From assembly GCF_932294415.1 (NCBI RefSeq), contig NC_065544.1, forward strand, positions 36,202,310 through 36,266,309: DNA of 64,000 nt, in the 5' to 3' direction. Below are positions 11,689-23,146 of the stretch, in pieces; position 1 is the stretch's first letter; each line of letters begins with the position of its first letter. This DNA comes from Quercus robur. Its lineage: Eukaryota; Streptophyta; Magnoliopsida; Fagales; Fagaceae. The notes beneath the pieces were generated by a model, which was not told the DNA's origin, ran no database searches, and saw only the letters and a program-made list of their open reading frames with translations. The position numbers and the translations under genes were made by a program.

Positions 11689-11729
11689 GAGTGCTGATTA
11701 AGAGCTAATTTATATGAATAAAATGTTGT

Positions 11730-12253
11730 ATCATACTATCATGCAATTACTTAATTCATGAGATAAATAAATGTGCTGAGATTATTATTTATTGGTTGTT
11801 GTCAGAAATTTTTTTTTTCTCTCTTTATACTTTCTTTTTATTGGATGTTATCAGCTTGCCCAGTTGGAAATTTGAAGTATGCATATGCATGCAGCTTCTT
11901 AAGACAATATAACTACGCACATATGCAACCTTCCTTAATTACAACTTAAAAAAGAAAAGAAAAGAATTAAATTCTCATTCAACTTGGGGATCAAACTTGA
12001 AAGTCTAAACAAACTGGACAGTAGCTAATTTGTTTAGAAGTTCATAGTTTAATACAGTATCCAAATTTTATTGCATAGCATTACTAGAACTACGAACACA
12101 GAGTTTCGATCTTTAATTGTGTCTAATCTTCAATCAATGCCAGCAACAAGAATTTCTACCTTTAATGCTTCGTTTTTCACATATTGATTCAAGAATCACA
12201 ACTACGAACACAAATCCTACCGTTGGACCTTTCGATTTTTCCACAAATATTAT
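11730..12253. other. Intergenic stretch, nothing recognised
   Basis: 3' flank of the first protease gene up to an LTR fragment. AT-rich with no supported feature. Confidence 0.5.
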
Positions 12254-13395
12254 TGTTGATGCCCGCTTTGGCAAGGAGATCCAATAATAGGAAGAAGCCC
12301 AACAATATGGGAGGGAATAAAGAAGAAGAATTAGCAAATTAAGAAGAAAACCATTAAGCACGAATGATAGAAATAATGGTCCATAGTCCTGTAAAATAGT
12401 AAAAAGACCTCAAAGAAAGCAAGTGGGCCCAAAGGAGTCTGAAGAAAAAAGTAGTAAACTCATGAGCATTATGAGAAATGGAAAGCAAGCAAAAATGGGT
12501 CGAAGGAGCTCAAAGGAAGGAACTAAGTAAATGGGGTTGGTGGAAAAGCCTATAAGCCTTGAAAGTAAAGGATATGGTAATTAGGGCCAAGAAAGCCCAA
12601 AAGACTTAGCAAAAGCCCATGGGAATGAAGGATTGGAATGGACAAGGATGCTTGAGGAAATGAAACGGGTCGAGGATGCTCAAAAGAATAAAATGGGCCA
12701 AGGAAGTCCCAAAGGGATGAATGGGCCAATGATAGTATTGGGCTACTGGAACTAAGTAGAAGGAAAGTGTACAGCAGGCCCAAAAGAGGCCCAGTAAGTA
12801 CAAGTTAAATAATAACATGGTAGAAACAACGGGGTGACATGGCAAAGGTGTCAGCCGACCCACAAGAGGGTAAGGGTTGGATTGAAGAAGGAAAGGCTCA
12901 TGTCTAAGCAAGACCCAACCCAGGGAGGAAGCAAGATATAAAGAATGAAAACCCAGTGACTCATCTAAGCCACAAGAGGTCAAGAATGAGTAGCAGAATT
13001 TGCAGCAAAGACCCGACAAGCCCCCAGGTCATGGCAAACACATGAACAGCAGACAAGCCATGGACACACATAGAAGTGGAGTACACACAAGACTCAGACA
13101 CCACTCACTTGTACCCAGCTAATACAGGAGTGGTGGGCCATGGGTCAGAGGCAAGAGAGAGTATGGTCTAGCGGTGGGGAGAAGGGAAAAGCCTATTCTG
13201 GGGTTCTCGCTCAAGCTCTTTTGGGGGACTGTCCTGCTAGGATGACATACCACCCAAGAAAGGGAAAAATGAGCTAAAATAACTAGGTGCATGCCATAGG
13301 GGTTAGTAAGAGATAATGCCCACCCTTATCCGGATAAAAATGCCATAACGTGGTAGAAGACAGCCTAGCCTAGAGTTGCAAAAAAAAAGGGCCCA
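12254..13395 (+). mobile_element. LTR fragment (5' part), same family as the solo LTR at 26740
   Basis: Begins TGTTGATGCCC like the LTR at 26740-28534. It shares the GCCCAA-rich body, the block CACTTGTACCCAGC with CCAATACA or CTAATACA, GTGGTGGGG- and TGGGGAGAA-type words, and GCATGCCATA. Similarity stops soon after 13.3 kb, well short of the ~1.8 kb length of the other copy, so only the front part remains. Leu/Phe-rich minus-strand frames here are shadows. Confidence 0.6.
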
Positions 13396-14204
13396 CCACA
13401 ATTAGTCAAGACAGCACTTTCAAATGTTCATACATGCATTGTCTTTTTATCATTACGCAAAGCAAAGACGTTAAGTTATCCACCACAGATGTCCACATCG
13501 TTTTAAAAACAAAAAACAAAAATAAAAATAAATCAAATTATATTAATTTGGAAAAAAAAAAATCAATCAACTACGTACCCCTAATTTCAAAACAGATAGA
13601 TACAATTAAAAAAAAAATCCAAATTATATTAATTTGAAAAAAAAATCAATCAACTACGTACTCCTAATTTCAAAACAGTAGATAGATATAAATTAGGAAC
13701 TTCACCAAGAAATTGTCCTAAATATCTTCTAGAGACCACTGCATTATAAATTAGGAACTTCACCAAGAAATTGTCCTAAATATCTTCTAGAGACCACTGC
13801 ATTTCTAATTATCCAAATTAGCCTAATCTATTGAGAAAGGAAATAAAAAATTAAAAAAAAAAAAAATTAAAAAAAAAAAATCTCTTCAAAGTCCTATAGC
13901 GGCATTTTAAAATGCCACTATAAGTCCAGCAAAACAAAGCCCAACCAGAAAATAAATAAATAAATAAATTGAGGACTTATAGTTGGGTTTCAAGAATGCC
14001 ATTATAAACCCAGTTTTTCATAGTGAATAGTATGAGTACAAAAAAAAAAAGGTCAACCTTATGAAAATGTAGCCAGAGGAAATAAAATTGAGGAAGTATC
14101 TATGTTCTAAATCATGACTAAGTGCCCTTGCTAATTTGTAATTAATACGAGGACAATGTTGCAAGTTGCTAAAAAAATCTTACACCCTAAAGTTAAGTGT
14201 AATG
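13396..14204. other. Duplicated upstream region of the second secretory protease gene
   Basis: Words from 10470-10940 upstream of gene 1 recur here: AGATAGATACAA, AGGAACT.CACC.AAGAAATT, CTTCTAGAGA.CACTGCATT, GAGAAAGGAAATAAAAAAT, GAGGAAGTATC and GTTGCAAGTTGCT. A ~60-bp block (13688-13745, then 13746-13803) is itself tandemly repeated. The tandem duplication that made the two protease genes therefore took about 500 bp of upstream DNA with it, later loosened by insertions. Confidence 0.7.
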
Positions 14205-14410
14205 TTTTAATCTTTTGGGCATCTAGGACTGCTAATGTAGCAGCCCATACTTTAGCCTAATAGTCTCTTAAGTGTAATGTTTTTGACCCTTTTGATTTGA
14301 ATAATTGTCCCTCTTGCTTTGAGTTTGTTATCAAGAGTGATGCATGTTCTTTTGTATAACCTTTTTCTTTAGTTAATAAATTATTTTATATATATATATA
14401 TATATATGTG
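14205..14410 (+). mobile_element. 5'-truncated LINE 3' end
   Basis: One frame gives FWASRTANVAAHTLA, the end of a LINE RNase H domain (R-x-AN-x-AAH-x-LA), then stops, then FDPFDLNNCPSCFEF and VIKSDACSFV, which look like a LINE C-terminal tail. The piece ends in a (TA)n run at 14388-14407. It sits inside the duplicated upstream region of the second protease gene and separates its promoter parts. Confidence 0.6.
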
Positions 14411-14799
14411 TATATGGTCAGAATTTTTAGACCCATATGTGATCCCCAACCTACCCCACTTACTCCACAGTGTCCACACATCTCACTCTCTCACTGTCTT
14501 TGGCGGATATAGGCCTCTCTTTCTATTCTTTTCTTTTTCATTTTACACAAACACACACATATATATCTCTCTCTCCCTTGGCCTTTTTTGTCAAATAGCA
14601 TAACTTGGAAAATTTTATTAAAAAAATGCATCCGGCAAAACTTATTAAAAAATGCATCCGGCCAAACTTATTTAATTATGCAAATTATTGTGCAAAAATT
14701 TACATTGGGATAATTATCCTGCCACTAATAAAATATAAGGCAAATTATTTGAGTGCATGAATCACCTTACAAGTTGCTACGAAGATCTACATATCTTCC
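14411..14799. other. Spacer between LINE fragment and second protease gene
   Basis: CT-rich and AT-rich stretches, with a short direct repeat of AAATGCATCCGGC at about 14624-14660. At 14768-14780 AAGTTGCTACGAA repeats the AAGTTGCT word found upstream of gene 1 and at 14164. Confidence 0.5.
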
Positions 14800-14807
14800 T
14801 ACATAAA
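14800..14807 (+). promoter_or_regulatory. Weak TATA-like element of the second secretory protease gene
   Basis: TACATAAA aligns with the TATATAAA of gene 1: both are followed by ..GTAGAGCACC or ..GATAGAGCACC, a TTTCTT word and the ATG. The third base departs from the TATA consensus. Confidence 0.45.
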
Positions 14808-14876
14808 CCGTAGAGCACCACCATATTTCTTGTTCAAAACCAACTAAAAGAAAGAAAGGAAAGACACCATATAGTC

Positions 14877-15560
14877 ATGGTTCACCACAAGTTTCTTCTC
14901 CTCTCTTTTGTTATAACTCTAGCAGCCATTCAAGGAATCCATGCAGTTGATTACGTTGTCACCAACACCGCCGCAAACACTACGGGTGGGTCACGCTTCA
15001 ATAACGAAATAGGGTCTAAATACAGCAAGCAAACACTGACAAACGCTACAAATTTCACATGGAAAATCTTCCAGCAAAAAACTACTGCAGATAGAAAAAA
15101 GGTAGCAAAAGTGAGCTTGTTCATTGAGGACATTGATGGTGTCGCATATGCTGTCAACAACGAGATTCATGTCAGCGCCAGATACATAGCTAGCTATTCC
15201 GGTGATGTGAAAAGGGAGATTACAGGAGTGCTTTTCCATGAAATGACGCATATATGGCAGTGGAATGGTAATGGACAAAGTCCTCCAGGAGGATTGATTG
15301 AAGGAATTGCAGATTTTGTGAGGTTGAAGTCAGGGTATGTGCCTAGCCATTGGGTGCAGCCAGGTAAAGGTAATAGATGGGACCAAGGATACGATGTTAC
15401 AGCTAGGTTTTTGGACTATTTAAATGGTCTTAGAAATGGATTTGTGGCCGATTTGAACAAGAAATTGAGGACTGGTTACAGTGCTAATTACTTTGTTGAG
15501 CTGCTTGGGAAGACTGTTGATCAGCTCTGGAGTGACTACAAGGCCAAGTATGGCAACTAA
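14877..15560 (+). CDS. Basic secretory protease (PR-17 / BSP family), copy 2
   Basis: Tandem paralogue of the gene at 11005: the same 227 residues, no intron, about three quarters identical by eye. It has a signal peptide (about residues 1-23, ending GIHA before VDYVV), FNNEIG, NNEIHVSARYI, and the zinc site H121-E-M-T-H125 followed by IWQWNGNG. GLIEGIADFVRLKSGY, HWVQPGKG, WDQGYDVTARFLDYLN and LGKTVDQLWSDYKAKY follow. Ser123 of copy 1 is Met here, in the variable middle of the HExxH site. This copy has more Lys/Arg on its surface stretches (ADRKKVAKV, KREITG). AATAAA lies at 15598-15603. Its promoter differs from that of copy 1 (a LINE fragment 5' of it, a weak TATA, one W-box core at 14051), so expression may differ. 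Family assignment is firm; activity is inferred. Confidence 0.95.
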   Translation: MVHHKFLLLSFVITLAAIQGIHAVDYVVTNTAANTTGGSRFNNEIGSKYSKQTLTNATNFTWKIFQQKTTADRKKVAKVSLFIEDIDGVAYAVNNEIHVSARYIASYSGDVKREITGVLFHEMTHIWQWNGNGQSPPGGLIEGIADFVRLKSGYVPSHWVQPGKGNRWDQGYDVTARFLDYLNGLRNGFVADLNKKLRTGYSANYFVELLGKTVDQLWSDYKAKYGN

Positions 15561-15609
15561 GCAAGGGCTATGATTAAGAGCTTACCAAATTGAAATGAAT
15601 AAATTATAG

Positions 15610-16077
15610 TTGTATCCTTTTTACTCCGATGACTGCTTCTAATAACATTCTGTAATAAACAAATTTGCAAATATATATGCAAGATATAAATCTATATTTA
15701 AGTTAATCTGTTATCTTATATTAAGTAATAAAAATCTAGACTCAAATAGTAGTATGGTGTAATTTGGGATTCTGGCATTTACAAGTTAAGGCATCATTGC
15801 CGGTATTTACTTTGTCATTATATGTATCCGAAGTGCAAGTTTACTAAGGGTGGGCGGTATTAGTTTCACACACCCACTTACACAAATAGTAGAAACAACC
15901 GCCACGTGACAAAAGAAAACATTAAAAAATTGATTCAGTAAGCTATTTTAATTCCAAGTAAGTATTCGTTGTATTATCTAAGATTTAAGCCAATTACATA
16001 GCCAAATACTTCGATTTCAGATTCTAAGTTCACATTTTCTCTGAAGGGTTGGTTGTATTCTTGATGCTTTCACATCC
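15610..16077. other. Intergenic stretch, nothing recognised
   Basis: AT-rich 3' flank of the second protease gene, with no supported feature. Confidence 0.5.
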
Positions 16078-17969
16078 TGCATCAAGAAATAAAATACGTC
16101 TATTTCTAGAAAATAAGAAACAAAACACGTTTGCTTCTAAAAATAATCTCGAATTTATAAGGGTTTTTTGAATCCACAAAGGTCCTTAAATCCACAAAGA
16201 GAAAGGATCTAAAATCCACTAGAAAATAGAAAGAAAAAAGTCTGAATTTTATTAATTTAATAAATGCTCAAAAAACATTTATAGATTTAGAAAATATATT
16301 CTAAAATAACTCCTAATTAATACCTAATCATAACAGGAACCAAATTTGACCTAAAAGCATTTAAAGCACCTAAAAATAATGAAATAAATAATCTAAACCT
16401 AAAATAATGAATTTTACATTAAAATACCAAAATGAAATAATTACAAAAATTAATTAATAGATTATGTCCTGCATCAAACTGCTCCACTTGAAACATACTT
16501 GTCCTCGAGTTAATCTTTGAAATTTGAAATCTTCCGTCCCAAATAAACAAATACTTTGAATGTTTGAGCCCCTTGATCTTCTTTCCATACTTGTAACTCA
16601 TCAATGGAATAAACAAATCAACTTGAATTTCTCTTTCCTTGGACCTCATGTAATTATAGAGATTTACCAAATAAGAATTGACAGTTGAATCAAATCTATC
16701 AACCCCAATAAATTCAATTAACTTTGGTGTATTGTTTACCACCAAAATAAAAGGATCTTGAGATTCACAATCATATGATTTGATTTCATTAAGATTCTTG
16801 AAACTTTCATCTTCAATTTCTTCCTCAATGGTCTCTACAATCACGACTTCAAGATCTTTCTCTATAATAGGATCTTCATTACTCTCCTCTACACTAATCT
16901 TGATTTTAGGATCTTCTTCCATAACAAGATCTTCATTCATTTCTTCAGAGTTCTCTATATTTTGTTCTTTGACTTCTACATAATCTTCAAGAACAATATT
17001 TTCTTCAACATGCAATTCTTCCTTTAATGGTGGAATATTTGGCACCTCTTCAAAATAATTCAAGTATGAACTTTCTGGCTAATAATAATCTTGTTTTGTA
17101 TACGACAAAAGTTCTTCACAATCCAAAGGATAAAAGTTGAAAGCAAGCATCTTTTTCACCCTTGGCCATAAACAAATTTTGTCTTTGCTTTGTCTAACTC
17201 TTCAAACTGTATTCATTCCCATCAACATAAGGTATACCGACTAAGTTTATATAAAGCAAGTTTAACTTTTCTCTCATAATATATATTCTCAAAGTCAAAT
17301 AAATCTTCTAGATCAAGAAACCAATAAAAAGAAAAATATTCTTTATAAAAATAACCATTAAAACTTGCAATTCTTTTATAAGGCCCATATGAAATTTGCT
17401 TGCCAATAATAGCTTTCCATGCTCCAACGACGGCATCACTGCAAAGATATTTGTGAGTGTTGGTTGTACATCATGTAATACTTGAAAAGTTTTCTGTCAC
17501 TGGAATTGCTACCGTCTCATATGTTAGCCACTAGACTGGGATAAGTCAAAGGCTCTAATACCAATACGAAAGTGTCAAGAAGCAGAACACACATACTTCT
17601 AGAAAACAAGAAATAAAACACGCTTGCTTCTAAAATAACCTCAAATCCACGAGGAGAAATGGTCTGGAATCCACCAGAAAATAGAAAGACAAAAGTTTGA
17701 ATTTTATTGATTGAATAAATGTTCAAAAAACGTTTACAGACTTAGAGGCCTATTTAAGGGCTCCATAAAACTTGGCAGACAAGAAATATATTCTAAAGTA
17801 ACTCCTAATTATTACATAACCATAACAGAAACCAAATTTGACCTAAAAAACATTAAAAGCACCTAAAAACAAGGAAATAAATAACCTAAACCTAAAAAAA
17901 CGAATTTTACATAAAAATATCAAAATTAAATAATTACAAAAATTAAATAATATATTATGTCCTACATCA
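16078..17969 (-). mobile_element. Old, short LTR retroelement (minus strand)
   Basis: Direct repeats of about 400 bp lie at 16078-16476 and 17573-17969. On the minus strand they begin TGATGTAGGACATAAT or TGATGCAGGACATAAT. Just inside the right copy, the minus strand reads TGGTATTAGAGCC (17551-17563), a primer site of the initiator-tRNA-Met type. Only about 1.1 kb lies between the repeats, too little for gag-pol. The repeats are clearly diverged (well over 10% by eye), so this is much older than the element at 1.9 kb. No target duplication is evident. It is a degraded fossil of a non-autonomous or deleted element. Confidence 0.65.
16419..17063 (-). other. Acidic open frame of unknown role inside the old LTR element
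   Basis: A 214-residue frame, very rich in Glu in its first half (EELHVEENIVLEDYVEV, then runs such as EEMNEDLVMEEDP) and ending RTSMFQVEQFDAGHN. That last piece resembles the sequence just before the 3' LTR in some plant gypsy polyproteins, and it overlaps the LTR start. No enzyme motif is visible. Treated as part of the fossil, not as a host gene. Confidence 0.35.
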
Positions 17970-18369
17970 GTTCTTGAAGAGTATGGACAATGGAGGCAAT
18001 GTACGGTGAAGAGAGGCTTTAGTGGCAATGAAAGAGGTGGGCTCAACTAGAGACACAACCTTCTCCTTCCCCCAAGGGTCCGGCTAAACTCTTCAATAGG
18101 TTATGGTTCAACCAAGCTTGCAGTGCAATGGAAATGGACTCAGAAAATTGACTATAGACATTTGGGTATGGGGTTTTCTTGTGTTTTTTTAATGGGAAAT
18201 CGAATTCCATAAAATATATAGATTATCCATGGCTTATGAAACAATCTTCTAACTTCAACCTATCTTTCCCCCAAGCATCCACGATAGATATCTCTAATTT
18301 ACAAGATTTAAGTTTTGATGTTAGAGTAGACTCGTGTTTCCTTGGAGACATCCAAATTGATTTGTATAA

Positions 18370-19340
18370 CTGAAATCGTGTTCCAGATACCCTCATTTTT
18401 GAGTATGTCTATTTGAATATCAGACATCTAAAGGTTTGGTTATCTCTATTTTTGTATAACAATAATACTATTAAAAATTTGGATGTCTGACATGCAAACA
18501 ACTAAAATTTTGTTTCTAAGACACGATTTATGTATAACATGAAATAAACCATATTCCTTCACTTTAGAGATTTAAGATTTGGGTGGTTGATATTCAAATT
18601 CATATGCATAACTAAAATCACGTTCCTAAGACACGATTTTTGTGTAACATGAATGCTATTCGAAGAAACAATTTAGAGATATCCAAATGTCTAATATGCA
18701 AACATGAAACAACTAAAATTGTGTTTCTAAGACGCGATTTTTGTATAACATGAAATAAGTCATATTCTTTCACATAATAGAGATATCCTAACCGTTCATC
18801 CAGAAAACAAAAAAATTAGAGATACCCAAACCTTTGGATGTCTAATATTCAAATTGATATATATATATATATATATATATATAACTAAAATCATGTTCCT
18901 ATACAAGACATGATTTCTGTATAACATGAATACTATTCAAAGAAGTCATTCCTACCTCAGAGATATCCAACCCTTTAAAAATTTGGATATCTGATATGCA
19001 AAATGATATGTAGAACTAAAATCATGTTTTTGAAACACGATTTTTGTGTAACATTTTTAAATAAGACATTCTTACCTTAGAGGTATCCAAATTAACCTTA
19101 GATGTCTGAAGGTTTCGATGTCTATTATGCATGACTGAAATCGTGTTTTTAAGGCATATTTTATGTATAACATGAAATAATTCATATTTCCTTCACCTTA
19201 GAGATATCCAACCCTTTAAAGGTTTGGATGTATAATATTCAAACTGATATGTATAATTCTAAGACGTAATTTATGTATAACATGAGTTTGTAATCTGAAA
19301 TCATGTTTCTAACGAGTTCTATACAATATGAATACAAATA
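18370..19340. repeat. Degenerate tandem array, ~8-9 units of 105-135 bp, most with a short hairpin
   Basis: A motif like ACTAAAATCGTGTTTCTAAG, followed by ACACGATTTTTGTATAACAT, recurs near 18372, 18505, 18610, 18711, 18882, 19015, 19134 and 19250-19300. Between the motifs come AGAGATATCCAA and GGATGTCTGATATTCAAA words. The motif is a dyad, AAATCGTG ... CACGATTT, decayed to different degrees in each unit. No open frame is conserved. Confidence 0.75.
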
Positions 19341-20700
19341 CTCAACTGATTTAGCAAATTTGATAGGGAGCCCAACAATGAGCTATGCAGTCCTTCCAAG
19401 TGATGTCCAATATTATAAAACTATGCCGTTTTAGGAACTATGAGAGGATCCCACGTAATAAAAATTATTAACCATCGATCGCCATTTAAAAACTGAAATT
19501 AGATGATCCCACACTAAGGTGCCTAGTGCCCTCATCTTCAACCTTAGCTTTGTTTTTTCCACAATTTGAGTCAATTGCCACAAACAGAGACATTCATTGG
19601 ACCTCTATTATTATCAAGAATAGGAATCAACCCAGAACTTTCAAAGTAACTCTCAGAACTGCAGGCTTTTATCCATTTGAAGTGGAGTCCATTCATCATG
19701 ATGGCTTAGCCACACAATAAATAAATAAATTTAAATCATGGCAATGATAACTCTCAAGAAGCACAAAAACTCATTATTAAATTAACAAGTTGCGTTGCTC
19801 CACCCATAAGTGGAATATTTCGACTGTATACTGACTATTCAATACTTTTTGAAGTCTTACATTATACATATTTTCCAAATTCAAGTAACCATTCCTATAG
19901 CATGCTCAATCCCTTCTAGAAAACCTCAAAATATAGCATTATCTAGTAGAAGGCCTATGTATCAAATGGAAACAAAGATATTATAGTTTTGGCCTTATGA
20001 ATCTTTATTGCAAAATGAGTACCACAATGAGTGGTGTCATTAATGCTCTCAAGGAGTTTGAACTCCATACTTCTTTTAATTTAGCAGGGTATGACAGAAC
20101 AATAAAGCAATGCATCTATAAGTCATAACATGTTGGGTTATAGCAGAATTGCTGAAGGGCATTCAAACAGAATCACAGAACATAGAAGATGACATTAGAA
20201 ATTTTCAAAATGAATATCCGAACAAGCATCAGAATATCATTTTACATTTCTCACAAATGTAGTCATCAGTCATCACTCTCCATTTCTACAATAGGAATCA
20301 TACATATAAACCTCAAAAGCCCCCCCCCCCCCCCCCTCTCTTTCTTTCTCTTCTTTCCACAGCCTGCCTCTTTTTTTTAAAAAATGACACGAGAACTTTA
20401 GTCATATTAGTTGCATGACACAAATCCCGAACGGGTTGCGCCAAGTCAATCTAAATGTTTTCACGATCCTATGGTGAAATTAATATTTTTGGATTTTTAG
20501 AGGTCTAGCACATAAATCGAAGGAGGACAAAATACGATATCTACAGCTGTCTTATCTTTATCTAAGATCTCAATTGTAATGAAAGATGTTGGATAAATAA
20601 CGTAATTCCGCATTTTGTTGCCCCTAAATTGAGTGCGAAAATTGCACTGTTCATGGGTCGAAATCAGTCTTACCTGGATGAGGCTGAGCCACCGCAGCTC
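19341..20700. other. Intergenic stretch, no gene supported
   Basis: Contains a poly-C run (20321-20336) and AT-rich DNA. A 64-residue frame at 19526-19720 has no family I recognise. Confidence 0.45.
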
Positions 20701-20743
20701 ATTTGAGAAATTCTTTTGGACTCCTCTTTTTATCTTTTTTTTT

Positions 20744-20952
20744 GGTCAAAGGTCAACGCTAACACGGCGGCCCCTACGGGTACGCTGGCCTTCCCAAGAT
20801 GTACAACCCCGATAAATAGGCCCCAATGCTTCATTTTTGTCATTTCATCCTCATTTCTCACTTCAAAAATTTTCTGCTGAGGCGAGTCTTGGTCTAGCGG
20901 GTCCAATTCCTAGCTTCAGTTTTCTGCTATAGACTCATGTTCTGCACTTGAG
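20744..20952 (+). promoter_or_regulatory. Promoter-like module with paired W-boxes and a possible non-coding first exon
   Basis: GGTCAA at 20744-20749 and 20751-20756 form two adjacent W-box cores. A TATA-like GATAAATAG is at 20811-20819. About 130 bp further, GAG|GTAAGTA at 20950-20959 is an excellent splice donor. No exon to match it was found before the dead protease copy at 21553. This could be an orphaned promoter or part of a degraded element. Confidence 0.3.
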
Positions 20953-21184
20953 GTAAGTACCTATATTTTTCTTTAATTCTTGCAAGTATGTTAGTAGCAA
21001 TGCATCTAGAAAAACATGCTAGTATTTATTTATTTTTGGCATTTATATTTTTTGTGTTTTTATCATTTATGCTATGATGATACTGGTAAATATTTTTGTT
21101 CACATGTATAAGACAATATAACAATCATCACCGTTAATCAAACTCCTATGGGCAACTGACCCCGCACCCACTAGTGCACTAATG

Positions 21185-21276
21185 CACCTTGATTGGTAAC
21201 AACTTGAATGTGCATTAGTGCATACAGTTGCACCTTGATTGGTAACAAATTGAATGTGCATTAGTGCATACACACA
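21185..21276. repeat. Two 46-bp tandem units containing GTGCATTAGTGCA
   Basis: CACCTTGATTGGTAACAA begins at 21185 and again at 21231, each followed by TTGAATGTGCATTAGTGCAT. Confidence 0.85.
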
Positions 21277-22972
21277 CATCCATAAGGATCAATGTAACTG
21301 TAGTCATAAATGAATCAGAGGACAACCAACAGTGAAAAGCTAATCCCAAATCAATATGAAAGCCAAGTCAGTCTATCTCATACTTCATTACGACATCTCC
21401 ATTCAAACCAGCTCTCCACAACAATGTTGAGTGCGTGGATCACTTGGTGATAGACTTTGACGGAGTATGAGTGTCACTAAACCTCTAGCTGTAGGAAAAG
21501 ATAAATAAGATTCCAGCATAACTCACAACAAAAATAGTACACTTAGAGAGCCATGGCTCAGCCGAAGTTCTTGTTGACTTTGATACTTAATCCTTGCAAC
21601 CTTAGCATTTGAACCAGTGCATTATGTAGTGACCAACAAGGTGGCTTCATTCCTAGGTGGATGTGCTTTTATAACAAAACTAGTTACGGACTCCACGCAT
21701 TGTGCGTGATAATATTTTTAAAGTGGTCTTATTATTATATATATTTTTCAATTTAAGCTAATTTAATAAATAATAATTTAATTCATAATCATATTTTCAT
21801 TTATTATAGCGACAATCACAAATATAATATATATATATATATATAATTTCTGTCGAACCAAAATCAAAACAATACAATTTTTTTTCAAGAATTCAAAAAG
21901 TAAAGTGAAAATATTAATTTTTTAATTAAAGTTCTTTATAATATTTTGTGTATCATCAAAAAGTATAAAAATTTGGAAATATAAACCTTTTCAAACCCAA
22001 TTTTTCTACCATACAATCAAAAACACCAAGAAACGTAACTAAAAAATTAATAAAACTCATCAAAACTACAATTTAAAATATAAAAGAAAGGTTAAAATAA
22101 AAGATTGTAACCATTTTTCCTTAAAAAAAAAAAAAAAAAAAAAAAAAATTCCAAAGGGGAAAAAAGTAGAGAAATTTTTTGAAAAAAAGAAGTATTGTGT
22201 TAATGCTGTCATAATCTAATATGACTTCTAATCCAATATATGAAAAATAAATAGATAAATAAATAATTTTAAACACAAAATTGAATTTGTTTTCTTAAAA
22301 ATCTCAAAGAATACACTAATAAGATAAGGAAGATGAAGAATAACATAAAATATTCATAAGCACTTAAAACAATTACCCAAGCATCTAAGAACATCATATA
22401 AAAAATACATAACAATTTACTACTAATTTGTTAAACAAAATATTTTTAAATAGTGAAAGGAAATTGCACAAAAACCATTGTCTTCAACTGAACTAATTAT
22501 TGTTCATCAGCTTGTTCAAACTATCTTGTAATTTTCCAAATAAGCTAAAACCTGACAACAATAGAAAATATAACATATTATGATATGATTTTTTTTCAAA
22601 ATTAGATCAACCAAAAAATCCATTCATTAAAAGTATTTAGTGTTATAAATAAAATGATAAAAAAAAATATTTGTATCAAGAAACGCATATGAATTAGTCA
22701 ATAACAGGACAATGAGGGTACAAACCTCTAGTTGGATATCCTTCTATGGGCAGCTATCAGGTTGTATCTTTTCTACTATCAATGATTAAGCAAGACCTAT
22801 GAATACATTTTTTATAGACAATTTTAAAAAAATATTTATATTCTTTATTGATTTCATTTTTCAGTTATAAGCAATTAAAAGTAGAATTCTAAAAAACACA
22901 AACATTCATCAATCTTAGGTAGAAATACAAGAAAAATAATATATAAAAAATCCAACAAAAAATGAAAAAAAA

Positions 22973-22980
<8 letters not shown>

Positions 22981-23016
<36 letters not shown>
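22981..23016. repeat. (GA)n microsatellite
   Basis: About 18 GA units. The repetitive minus-strand Ser/Leu frames across it are artefacts. Confidence 0.95.
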
Positions 23017-23017
<1 letters not shown>

Positions 23018-23146
23018 TTTTTTGTATAGGAAAAATATGCATAGAATGGAAGAGATCGAGTGACAAATTTATAATAAGATGATAAGAATAAGAAGAGCCA
23101 AAATAAGGAAGATAAAATGGCAAAATAATATTTTTGAGGGGGAAAT

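Noticed and set aside
12134-13019. Hydrophobic minus-strand frames looking like membrane proteins
   Set aside because: They lie in an LTR fragment; the same kind of frame appears at 26630-27940 in the related LTR, from purine-rich plus-strand sequence.
19526-19720. 64-residue frame with coding-like composition
   Set aside because: No recognisable family, no splice or promoter support; not enough to call a gene.
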